Positions 1-9,300 of a stretch of DNA of 64,000 bases are shown piece by piece. Under the pieces are notes generated by a model that was not told where the DNA came from, ran no database searches, and saw only the letters and a list, made by a program, of their open reading frames with translations. The stretch is from Limnephilus marmoratus. Lineage: Eukaryota; Arthropoda; Insecta; Trichoptera; Limnephilidae. The DNA lies in NCBI GenBank assembly GCA_917880885.1, contig OU862913.1:496001-560000 (forward strand). The letters are read 5' to 3'. Within the stretch, counting starts at the first letter, position 1. Each line of letters begins with the position of its first letter. Both the position numbers and the translations under genes were made by a program.

Positions 1-2100
1 CTGAATTTCAAGGTTGCAGAAGTTGTTAATATACAGTAAGAACAGAGTCGGTCCCAAAACGCTTCCTTGTGGAATTCCATAGTCAGTTGAACGCTGATCA
101 CTAAGGGTATTCTGTATTTTAACCTGTTGTTTGCGTCCATTTAAATAGCTTTTAAAGAAGTTTAGCTCTTTGTCCGTAATGCCGATTTTTTCTAGTTTTT
201 GAATTAGTTTAACGTGTGATATTGTATCAAAAGCCTTAGAAAGGTCTAAAAATATTGAGATACATTTTTTTCCTTTATCAAGGCTTTTTACAATGAAGTC
301 AGTCACACTAGCAATGGCATCTGATGTACTTTTATTTTTTTGAAATCCATATTGGTTTTCTGAAAGCATTTTATGACTGACGACGAATTTTAAAAGTTGT
401 GCATTAATGAGGTTTTCAAAAACTTTAGATAAGCTATTCAGTAAAGTAATTGGTCTATAGTTGTTGGTATCTGACTTGTTTCCAGATTTGTAGATGGGAA
501 TTACGATACTTTGTTTTAAGTTAGAGGGAAAGTAGCCCTGTGTAATGCTTAAGTTTATAAGATATTCCAGAGGCAATGTGATCTCCGAAGACAGTATTTT
601 AAGGATTTTGGTTGTAATTTCATCTGGTCCAGCATAGGAAGTGTTTTTTAGAGATTTAATTGTCCTGAGAATTTCTTCCTTTGATATAGTTTGGAAGAGA
701 AATTTTATATTTTTGTTATTTGCTTGATCCTCTGTATCGGTAGATCGGGTGATTTCACTCTGGGGAATTTGAGAAGCAAGATTTGGGCCAATATTAATAA
801 AAAAATTGTTTACATGATCAGCAATGAGTTTAGGATTTTTTGTGGTTTCAACAATACGTCCATCAATAGAAAGTTTATTTATGCTCTGTTTCTCTTTTTT
901 AGTTTGTGAATTTGTGGCTTCTCTTAGTATTTCCCATAATTTTTTGGGATTGTTGTTACTTTCTTTAATTTTTTCTGAGTAGTAAATTTCTTTTGCTTTT
1001 CTGATGACGTTACAACACATGTTTCTATATCTTTTATAGTAGTTGGATGTTATTTGGTCATATGGATTATCTTTGGTTTTTTTGTGTAGCTTATTTCTTT
1101 TGTGTATGCAATTTATAATAGAGTGGTTAATCCATGGTTTTAAGGGTTTTAGTTTTTTAGCTATATTTTTGGTCAACGTCGTGGAATGGTTGTGTATTTC
1201 GTTTTTCAAATAGTTAACAAAGTATATCCATGCGTCCTCCGATTGTTTAATTTGGAAGAGTTCGTGCCATGATTTGTTCTTAAAGTTGGTAGTTAGGTTT
1301 TGGAAATTGATTTTATTGTAGGCAATAGGCAGATTACATTTATTTATTTTGGTAGCTGTTTGTATAGCAAAAATGGTAGAATAATGATCAGTGATTGTTG
1401 ATTGGTATACGATACTTTTAGATGGTTTTTTAGACTTTACCATAATGTGGTCAATGCATGATTTAGATCCATTTGTAGTTCTTGTTGGTGAGTTGACGGT
1501 ACTTACTAATCCATGAAATTCTAGCATGTTAATATAGTCTTGGCTTTGATGGTGTTGGTTGTTCGGTAGTATGTTTATATTTAAATCGCCTATTATTATA
1601 ATATGCTTAGCATTGGAAAGATTTGAAAGTATGTAACTAAGACTGCTTAGGAACGGCGTAATGTTGTGAATCGATGGCGAGCGGTATATAGCCAGGATTA
1701 CAGTGTCAAAGTTGTATTTTATTTGTGTGCAACTTGCATGCTGAATTTCTAGTTCAGTTACTGTAAAGTTTTGATTGTTTTTTGTGTACACGACGATTCC
1801 ATCGTTCTGATTATCGAAAATAGTTGAGTTGTGAGATGTGTAGTTTTTGAGGATTTTAGGTGTATAAGTGTTTGACAACCAGCATTCGGTTAGGATGATT
1901 ATGTCGAAATCAACATTTATGTGGTGAAGTTGTATCAAGAGTTCATCAAAGTTTTTATTTATTGATCGTATGTTTTGGTGCATAATTTTGGTATTTATAC
2001 CATTTCCAATCAGGCGTTTACATATATTATTATCTGAAGTTGTGTAAGATAGGTTTTGATTATGTACTTCCTCATCAACATATTCCATTGTGAAAGGCAT
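1..2100 (-). CDS. LINE ORF2 (endonuclease-reverse transcriptase), partial
   Basis: This is ORF2 of a non-LTR retrotransposon, read on the minus strand from the ATG at 2100 to base 1 without a stop, so its 3' part lies outside the window. The N-terminal part reads as an apurinic-type endonuclease that nicks target DNA (conserved blocks such as IIIIGDLNINI near 1590 and the SCIDHIMVKS block near 1450). The C-terminal part is a reverse transcriptase, ending at the edge in the GIPQGSVLGPTLF block; the catalytic YADD motif would lie just beyond it. An in-frame stop lies shortly upstream of the chosen ATG. ORF1 of the same element is upstream at 2332-3123. The open frame suggests a young copy. CR1/Jockey-group affiliation is inference. 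Confidence 0.9.
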   Translation of the reverse strand, partial: MPFTMEYVDEEVHNQNLSYTTSDNNICKRLIGNGINTKIMHQNIRSINKNFDELLIQLHHINVDFDIIILTECWLSNTYTPKILKNYTSHNSTIFDNQNDGIVVYTKNNQNFTVTELEIQHASCTQIKYNFDTVILAIYRSPSIHNITPFLSSLSYILSNLSNAKHIIIIGDLNINILPNNQHHQSQDYINMLEFHGLVSTVNSPTRTTNGSKSCIDHIMVKSKKPSKSIVYQSTITDHYSTIFAIQTATKINKCNLPIAYNKINFQNLTTNFKNKSWHELFQIKQSEDAWIYFVNYLKNEIHNHSTTLTKNIAKKLKPLKPWINHSIINCIHKRNKLHKKTKDNPYDQITSNYYKRYRNMCCNVIRKAKEIYYSEKIKESNNNPKKLWEILREATNSQTKKEKQSINKLSIDGRIVETTKNPKLIADHVNNFFINIGPNLASQIPQSEITRSTDTEDQANNKNIKFLFQTISKEEILRTIKSLKNTSYAGPDEITTKILKILSSEITLPLEYLINLSITQGYFPSNLKQSIVIPIYKSGNKSDTNNYRPITLLNSLSKVFENLINAQLLKFVVSHKMLSENQYGFQKNKSTSDAIASVTDFIVKSLDKGKKCISIFLDLSKAFDTISHVKLIQKLEKIGITDKELNFFKSYLNGRKQQVKIQNTLSDQRSTDYGIPQGSVLGPTLFLLYINNFCNLEIQ

Positions 2101-2331
2101 GATGATATAATAATTATACAAAAATAAAAAAATAGTTTATTTGTTTATGGGAGCTCCACTGTCCGTGGCAATCACCGGGGGTTTCACCCTAGTTATGGAT
2201 GGAGAATTATCTAAGTGGGTAATTATTGTTGTATATAGTTTGAAACAATAAGTGTAAAGTTTCTCCTTACCATTTTGTAACGAAGGGTGATCGGGCAATA
2301 ACTAACCGGAACTGGAGCTCTCCAGAAACAA

Positions 2332-3123
2332 CTAGACCATTTTTATCAAATCGTCAGCGTGTTTGATGTAGATGATTTTTTCTCCTTCTTTTTTTCTGAT
2401 CATAATTTTTGAATCTTTGTACCATACATAATTAAATCCCGTTTCTTTCGCCTTTGACTTTGTTCTCCATAGAAGGTCTTTGTAATGAGGACTAAGAATT
2501 TCGCTAATGTAGATTCGTTGGCTTTCTGGATCCTGCGAGGTGGCTGGGTTTAAAAGTTTCCTGTTGGCAAGAAGTTGGTATCTCTTTTGTCGATTGTTTA
2601 GTTTAACGTGAAATTTTGGGGGTACTCCCGGCCGTTTATCAGGGATCCTCTTTACTTCCACGATATCTTCTTCTTTTATTTCAACTCCTGCAATTGAAGC
2701 GATCCGTTTTATAGCATTGAAGGTCTGCTCGTCATTTTTTGGAATGAGGCCGGCAAACTCCAATGAATCATCTTGTGTTCTTTGGTCGACTTCTGCCAGT
2801 TTGACTTCTAGACACTTTATTTGTTTGTCCTTTTCTACAAGTGTATTTTTCAGTGACTCCACTTCCGAAACCAATTTAGTAATGGTTTCCATTTTAGCAA
2901 TTAGATCGTCATATTGTCGGCTGATGAAGTCTCTCGAGTTTCTACTCTCTAGGTTTTCATCCTCAATTTTTTTTATAATCGCCGATTTAAAAGCTTCCAG
3001 TTTTGTTACCATTTTTTTTTCCATTTTATCGACTAGCATATCAATTTGAGAAGATACATCTGGGGTCAAGCTCATTGAGGCGGGCATTTGTCCTTTGCTT
3101 CGAAGGTTTTTGTCCGCAGACAT
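2332..3123 (-). CDS. LINE ORF1, coiled coil plus FP25K-like C-terminal domain
   Basis: A 263-residue ORF1 protein of the LINE whose ORF2 begins at 2100. LINE ORF1 proteins bind the element RNA and assemble it into particles. Residues about 25-120 are rich in heptad-like Lys/Glu/Leu repeats (MVDKMEKKMV, ESLKNTLVEKDKQIKCLEVK), a likely trimerising coiled coil. Residues about 120-263 are basic; the end (RIYISEILSPHYKDLLWRTK, then YVWYKDSKIMIRKKEG) resembles the C-terminal domain of the baculovirus FP protein, a fold often seen in insect transposon ORFs. The 231-bp spacer to ORF2 has no other ORF. The frame is intact. Family assignment is from motif recall, not a search. Confidence 0.85.
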   Translation of the reverse strand: MSADKNLRSKGQMPASMSLTPDVSSQIDMLVDKMEKKMVTKLEAFKSAIIKKIEDENLESRNSRDFISRQYDDLIAKMETITKLVSEVESLKNTLVEKDKQIKCLEVKLAEVDQRTQDDSLEFAGLIPKNDEQTFNAIKRIASIAGVEIKEEDIVEVKRIPDKRPGVPPKFHVKLNNRQKRYQLLANRKLLNPATSQDPESQRIYISEILSPHYKDLLWRTKSKAKETGFNYVWYKDSKIMIRKKEGEKIIYIKHADDLIKMV

Positions 3124-3527
3124 TTTTCTCGGTTATTTTGTTATATGTAGTAGGTAAGGTTTGACACTGGCACTACTACTCTATGTTATTATTGTATTAT
3201 ATCGATGTTGATATTGTGACTGACATTTGATTTATTTATGTCAAAATAAGGAGTTTGGACACTAAAAAACTCATAGATCACTCAGGTATAACGCTACCAT
3301 TTGAATAACAGATCACTGGTTATGTGTTTTTGCTCAGATTTAAGTTTTAACTGTGTTTTTAGCCAGATTGACGTTTGGTTTTTTTATGTCAAAACAAAGA
3401 GTTTGAACACTAAAAACTCGCAGATAACTCTTTTATTGCGCTGCCATTTGAATAGCTGATCACTGGTTATGTATTTGTAGTTTAGATTTAAGTTTTAGCA
3501 CTGATTTCAATTAAAATTTGCAGATAG
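3124..3527 (-). promoter_or_regulatory. LINE 5' UTR with two tandem units (promoter candidate)
   Basis: Upstream of ORF1 two diverged direct copies of about 148 bp follow each other, starting at 3222 (gacatttgatttatttatgt) and 3370 (gacgtttggtttttttatgt). Both carry the aligned blocks gtcaaaa-agagtttg-acactaaaaa and gatcactggttatgt. Tandem monomers in a LINE 5' UTR often form the internal promoter; that role is inference here. The element's 5' end is placed near 3527, where a different LINE begins. Confidence 0.6.
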
Positions 3528-3536
3528 AACTACGAC

Positions 3537-5704
3537 TTGACTTTCGTTGCGATGTCCATAGACAAATACCTTAAGGAAATAGATACTTGCAAAGGTGCTG
3601 GTCCTGACGAAATACCTTCAATCCTTATTAAACGATGTGCAAACAATCTAGCCTTACCCCTCTCTTTGATTTTCAATCGTTCTCTTACCGAATGCACTGT
3701 CCCAGTTATATGGAAATCCGCGTTTGTGTCTCCCATCTTCAAGAATGGTAAAAAAACTGATGTCAAAAACTACAGGCCAATCTCCAAACTTTGCATATTC
3801 AACAAAATTTTTGAAAAAATAATCTATGATCAACTATATGCTGCTCTTAAACCTAGCCTGAATATGAACCAGCACGGTTTCATTAGTGGTAAATCAACAA
3901 GCACAAATCTTTTAACTTTCACAGAGTACCTCCAGGATAATTTGGATAACCGAATACAAGTGGACACTATCTATACCGACTTTAGTAAGGCGTTTGACAG
4001 GGTTGATCACTCAATCTTGTTAAACAAGCTCTTAAAGATTGGTATTCACGGCAATCTTTATCGTTGGCTCTCTTCGTATATCTCCAACCGTAGCCAAATA
4101 GTAGTGGTTGCTGGATTTAAATCAGATTCTGTTGCTGTTACATCAGGAGTTCCTCAAGGCAGCCTGTTGGGACCATTATTATTTAACATCTATATCAATG
4201 ATGTTGGTAACTGTTTTCTAAACTCCCAAACTATCCTGTATGCAGATGACATGAAAATATTTTCACCTATAAACTCAATCGAAGACTGTCAGAAGCTGCA
4301 AGATGATTTGCTACGCTTGAGCACGTATTGTAATGCCCATTGCCTGGAAATAAATATTTCTAAGTGCTTCATCGTGCGCTTTACTAGAAATAAAAACGTA
4401 TTAATCCATGAATACTCAATTAATCATGTACCGTTGTCTATCAAATTCGAAAGTAAGGACCTTGGGGTTATACTTGATAGTAAACTGAATTTCAACAAAC
4501 ATATCGACCATATAGTCACTAATGCATCTTCTATGTTTGGTTTCATAATCCGCTCCTGTAAACAATTTAACTCGTTGTGGGCCGTTCGGACACCGGTGTC
4601 CGCGAGGTGGCGCGGCATTTTGAAATGCAATTTTGACCCTTATGTATACAGAAAGTGTATGAAGAACAATGTCAGAAACGCTTGCTCTATTATCGTACTT
4701 TACCATAGAGAAAACCGCAATGAGACAAGTCACTTCGAATAATTTATATTAAATTTTCCGTAGTCCGGGATGTAAAAAGATTCTGCGCATGCGCGAAAAA
4801 AAATATGTTGTTTCTACTATTTTGGACCCTTCTATGTACAAAATCTGTAAATAAAGTGTCAGAATCGCTGGCGCCAACATTCCCTATGGTATGGGTAAAG
4901 ACTTCATTCACCCTGTAGCCACAAAATATTTTAAAATAACTTTTTTGTCTGTGGGCATCTCCAACTGTCATTTTGGCGGCCGCGTCACATTGCCGATGCG
5001 TGACATGCGTGTACCTCGAATAAAACATCATAAAACCTATCAATTTACGTAATTACGCAAGTAATGTTATTTTGGTAAATAGTTTATTGTTCTAGGAATG
5101 TGTTTCAGTCAATAAAATATACGATAGGTTAAATTTAATCCACAAAACATTCAATTGAAGATCGTGAAATTTCCGTGTTTTTCTGGAAAAACCTGGCCCA
5201 CAACGGGTTAAAGACCTTACTACTTTCAAAACACTGTATTTCTCATATGTTCGTAGTATCCTTGAATACGCATCTCAGGTGTGGAACCCAGGCTATGCAG
5301 TGCACAAAAATAGAATTGAAAGCGTTCAAAATAGATTTTTAAGGTACCTCAATTTCCGCTCTTTTCGATCTCATGTTAGTAATGAAGACTCTGCAAAGTT
5401 CTTCAAAATACAAACGTTAACTTGTCGAAGAAACATAGCAGATTCGGTAATGTTATTTAAAATTACACATAACTTAATCGATTGTCCTGATCTTCTTCAA
5501 CGCCTATCATTCCATGTTCCAAATCGCAACAGCAGGCAGTCACTTACCTTTAATCTCCCTATTTGCAAGACCAATTCCAAACAGAACTCATTTATCTATA
5601 GATCCACACACTCATTTAACTCAAATTATTACCACATTGACATTTTTAACTCAACTTTACGTGACATAAAACGAAAACTCAGCAAGCACCATGACTCAAA
5701 CTAG
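3537..5704 (+). pseudogene. 5'-truncated LINE ORF2 split by a TTAA element
   Basis: Reverse transcriptase and C-terminal domain of a second LINE of the same broad group as the one at 1-3525, in the opposite orientation. The copy begins inside the RT domain (GAGPDEIPSILIKR), includes the RT blocks TDFSKAFDRVDH, SGVPQGSLLGPLLF and the catalytic YADDM near 4240, and reaches the C-terminal stop at 5704. At TTAA (4567-4570) the frame is broken by a 637-bp element. Reading across the two TTAA copies as one restores the frame exactly (CKQFK|DLTTFKTLYFSYV). A 3' UTR with AATAAA near 5803 and an (ATT)n tail at about 5827-5842 follow. There is no ORF1 or endonuclease. Confidence 0.88.
4571..5207. mobile_element. 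piggyBac-like nonautonomous element, TTAA target
   Basis: The element is flanked by TTAA at 4567-4570 and 5208-5211. Its ends form inverted repeats: ctcgttgtgggcc on the left and ggcccacaacggg on the right. Removing the element with one TTAA restores the LINE frame, which fixes the borders. There is no transposase ORF. Two internal blocks starting near 4630 and 4824 (ttt-gaccct-tatgta) look like a diverged direct duplication. A related copy in inverse orientation lies at about 6417-6894. Confidence 0.85.
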
Positions 5705-5845
5705 AAAGTTCAATCCCTATATATATTCCCGTCCTTTGCCTCTTAATCCTATTCCTATGTTCCTCCTCACTCCCCCCCCCCTTTTTATATTTTGTAACTA
5801 AAAAATAAAACTTACATATCACACTTTATTATTATTATTATCATC

Positions 5846-6175
5846 AGTGGAAAGTTCATAATTGGCATAAATAACATCCTATTATTTTATTATTTTGTAA
5901 TTTATGATCTGCTGTCAACTTTCTCCAAAATAAATAAAATAAAAATAAAATAAAAATAAAGTAAATTACATTACAGATAGGTACTTTAAAGCATTCCTTA
6001 ATTCTTGACTCATTGCGTAGTTCCAATTTTGAAAATGACAATTAAAATAATTTGCTGTTATAATATTATAGGTAGGTACATTATTTCTTGTCTGAATATT
6101 TGACAGATCTCATTGAATCAGAGTCAATCACTCACAGACAGACAGAGTATGTTTAATGATGATGGTAGTTAGTAC
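5846..6175. other. AT-rich spacer, intronic, no gene seen
   Basis: About 330 bp with A/T-rich runs (aaaataaaataaaaataaa near 5938) and no recognisable exon on either strand. It is downstream of the splice donor of the 6176-6396 exon, so it belongs to the next intron of the acyl-CoA dehydrogenase gene. Confidence 0.5.
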
Positions 6176-6396
6176 CTGTGCTGCAGGGCCACGTCGGCTC
6201 CGTGCCTGGCCAGCACCTGCTCCGTGGCGTGGTAAACGCTCAGCACGGCGGGCTCCAGACCCTCGGCTCCGGGTCGCAGTGAGGGGTGCAGGTACTCGTA
6301 GAGGCCCAGAGTCATGGGCACGCGTCCAGTGCGCTGACGCCACGTGTCCAGCATGCGCTTCATTATGTACACGGGGTGAAACATGGGGTTGCGCAT
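6176..6396 (-). CDS. Acyl-CoA dehydrogenase exon 7 (last in window)
   Basis: The acceptor is tttattgcag before ATGCGCAACCCC and the donor is AG|gtactaac, ending in phase 2. It encodes about 73 residues (RNPMFHPVYIMKRML ... LHPSLRPGAEGLEPAVLSVY), matching the VLCAD/ACAD9-specific C-terminal helical domain around human VVHPSLADSA. High GC relative to its surroundings supports a real exon. No further exon is found down to base 1, so the 3' end lies outside. Confidence 0.85.
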
Positions 6397-9300
6397 CTGC
6401 AATAAAAACATATCTTTTAAAGGCCAGGCCCTTTCACGACAATTCACTAAAAAGCACCACTTTTAATTTTGAATTGAATGTTTTGTTGATAAATTTTGAG
6501 CTATCGTATATTTTTTTGACTGAAACACGTTCCTAGAACAATAAACTATGTACCAAAACAACATTACTTGCGTTTAATTACATAAATTGATAGGTTTTAT
6601 GATGTTTTCGTCAAGTAAAACACATCGACTTTGACAGAAAGAATTGCGGCAAATTTGACATTTTGATGCCACAGATAAAATCATTTAAAAATATTCTGGG
6701 GTTGCAAGGTGAATGAAATTTTTACCCATCTTATGGTGAAATGTTGGCGCAAGCGATTTTGACCTTGTTCTTCATACAAATTCTGTACATAGAAGGGTCA
6801 AAATCACAGACAAACATATTTTTTACGAAATATTTTTTTCGCGCTTGCGCACAAAGCGCGCGCATCTGCGCGCCTCCGGCCAATAAGATGTTAAAGGGGG
6901 AGTCTTCATATAGACAATCTAAACATTGAACCACTGTTCAGAGTCGAAGATACTATTAGTATCGCCCTGGTGTAAGACCACCATTCAGAATTGAAACGTT
7001 GCTTGAAAATGGCTTTAGCCGTGTTTGGTGACCAGATCTGAATAGCCAGGACTTCCCAACCTTCCTCTTCCCCACCTCCTTCCCCTCCCCACTACCTTCA
7101 GCCTCACAACATACCCCAATTGGGGATGCCATAGTCTCACTGGCTCCAGACGGGAACAGTTGAGATTCTTGTGTGGTATTCACTGTAAAAAAAAAAAAAC
7201 TGTTACTTCACAGTAAAATCGCAACTGAGGTGGCTTGGGCACGTACTAAGAATGTCTGATGACCGAATTCCTAGGAAAATAGACGGAGAGTAGACGTCCA
7301 GTGGGCCGCCCCAGACACAGTTGGGCGAGACAACTTCAGAAACTGTGTGAGGAGAGGATGGGACTGCCATGGACGGAGGCCGAACAAACCCCGCAAGACG
7401 GGGAAGAATGGAGGCGCCTTGTCGATGCAATGGGTCTCCGACCCGAATAGCCGACAAGATAACCAACACCTCTGCCATAGGTCACCCCAAGTGGTTCGCT
7501 ACGTTTGGTAACTTGGCCGAGGTGCCCGGGTTCATGGGGTGAGGCTTGTCCGAGTCTTGGCGGCGGATGTCTGCTCACCAGATGCATGGCAGGACAGATC
7601 GGGAGAGGTTGGTTGAGGGAGACCTTTTGACCTCTCCAGCCGGACTCTCTCGACCCATCGCCTTGCACCGCAATCGGATGGATTCATGCATCCGTCAATT
7701 CTGGACACGTTGAACCCCAGATTTCTATCCACCCCTCATGCCTTATTCTTTCCCAGAACTTATCCTCTTCTTTCTTTCCTTAAAAAGACCCTCCGCACAG
7801 CATCCTTGAAGATGACCAGGAGAATTTTGTTTTCCTCAGGGCCTCCTGAGTGGAGCTAATGTAAAAAAAAAGAACAAAGACAGCATTCTCACCTGATCCC
7901 TGTGCTCTAAAGATTGCAATCTGTTTGTTAAGATAGGAAAATCTATCAGACCGCCCGTTTCTGAACAGAGTCGAGGGTTTTTTCAGGTATTTTGGGGCTC
8001 CAGACCAGAGGTGGCTGCCAAATTCAGCCGTGGGGCGCACTTGCGATTTGTACAGGATTAGCAGTTGTGTACTATCTGCAGTATCTGCGGGCCCTGTAAA
8101 ATATGCCCAGCTTCTAAGAAGATAACTTAACCATGGCTTCGATGGAACCCCCATACCTGAGCTGGTCACTTAGAGTTACACCAAGCATATCAATGGAGGG
8201 CCTGTTTGGAAGATTACTTCCGTTGAAGGAGACTAGATTTTCATTTCGATCCCTTTTAGACATAATTAGACAAGATTGGGTCTTTGAAACATTAAATTCG
8301 ACGAGGTTATTCCCACCCCAAGAGAAAACACTCTCGAGGTAACCGTCCATTCTTTGCTTCAAAGCCCTTCGAGTTGTTGGAGTTTGTGTGCCTTTTGGGG
8401 GCTTGTAAAAACAAAAAACTATCATGGTCCATACTGTCATCCGCGTAGCAATGAAATTACACGAAAAAAGGTATTTGATGTGCAACAAAAATAAAGTCAG
8501 ACCCAGAACCGAACCCTGTGGGACACCAAATTTTTCGATTGCGAGAAAGGGATGAAACCAAGTCCTATATAAACTTTAATTCAACTTCCATTGAGAAGAC
8601 CACAGACCGCCACTAAGTGTAAAGATTGAAGGCAGATATATTCACCTTGTCTACGTCTTGGCTCATGTAATGGCCAGCATGCTGCACGCCCAGCAGACCA
8701 GCGTACACAGCCAGACTGTCGTTCTGTCCGCCGCAGACCAGCAGCTCACGGGCTGCGGCTGCCAGTCCCTCCAAATCACCCTCCAGGCCTGCCAACACAC
8801 AGAACACAACTATAACCCAACAGTAGATTACATCATGGCCATTGTGGTAATACTGTCACAGCATGTTCTCTGTATTGTACAGAACATGATTGAGCTGTCA
8901 GATATTTGTATATATATATTTTATTTTGTTTATGTGACACCTCATTCATTTATTTTATTACATACTGCATTATAAGCAGATTTCATAATCAAATCTGAGC
9001 TTAACCCCTCAGGAAATCGCCATATAAGCACTTTCACCCCTCCGCAACGTAAGCAGATATAAGCGTTAAAAATAGGACAACAGTCAAGTACAATAAGCGT
9101 GTTTATACGTCAGTGCGTGTGTTTCCATAGAAATCGTTCTAACTCCGTTATTGTTTTAGTTACATCCCTAAAACAAAAAGTAAAAGGTCGATAAAAGATA
9201 AAGCTCTACATCACTATCAAGTTGTCTATAGAAATACATAACAGGAATCAGCTGTCAGTCGCATAGTTGAGAAAAATATTTACCCGCCCGAATTTAGTAC

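Noticed and set aside
7336..7732. Minus-strand ORFs of 66-110 residues
   Set aside because: They lie antisense to LINE C-terminal sequence that shows clear plus-strand motifs.
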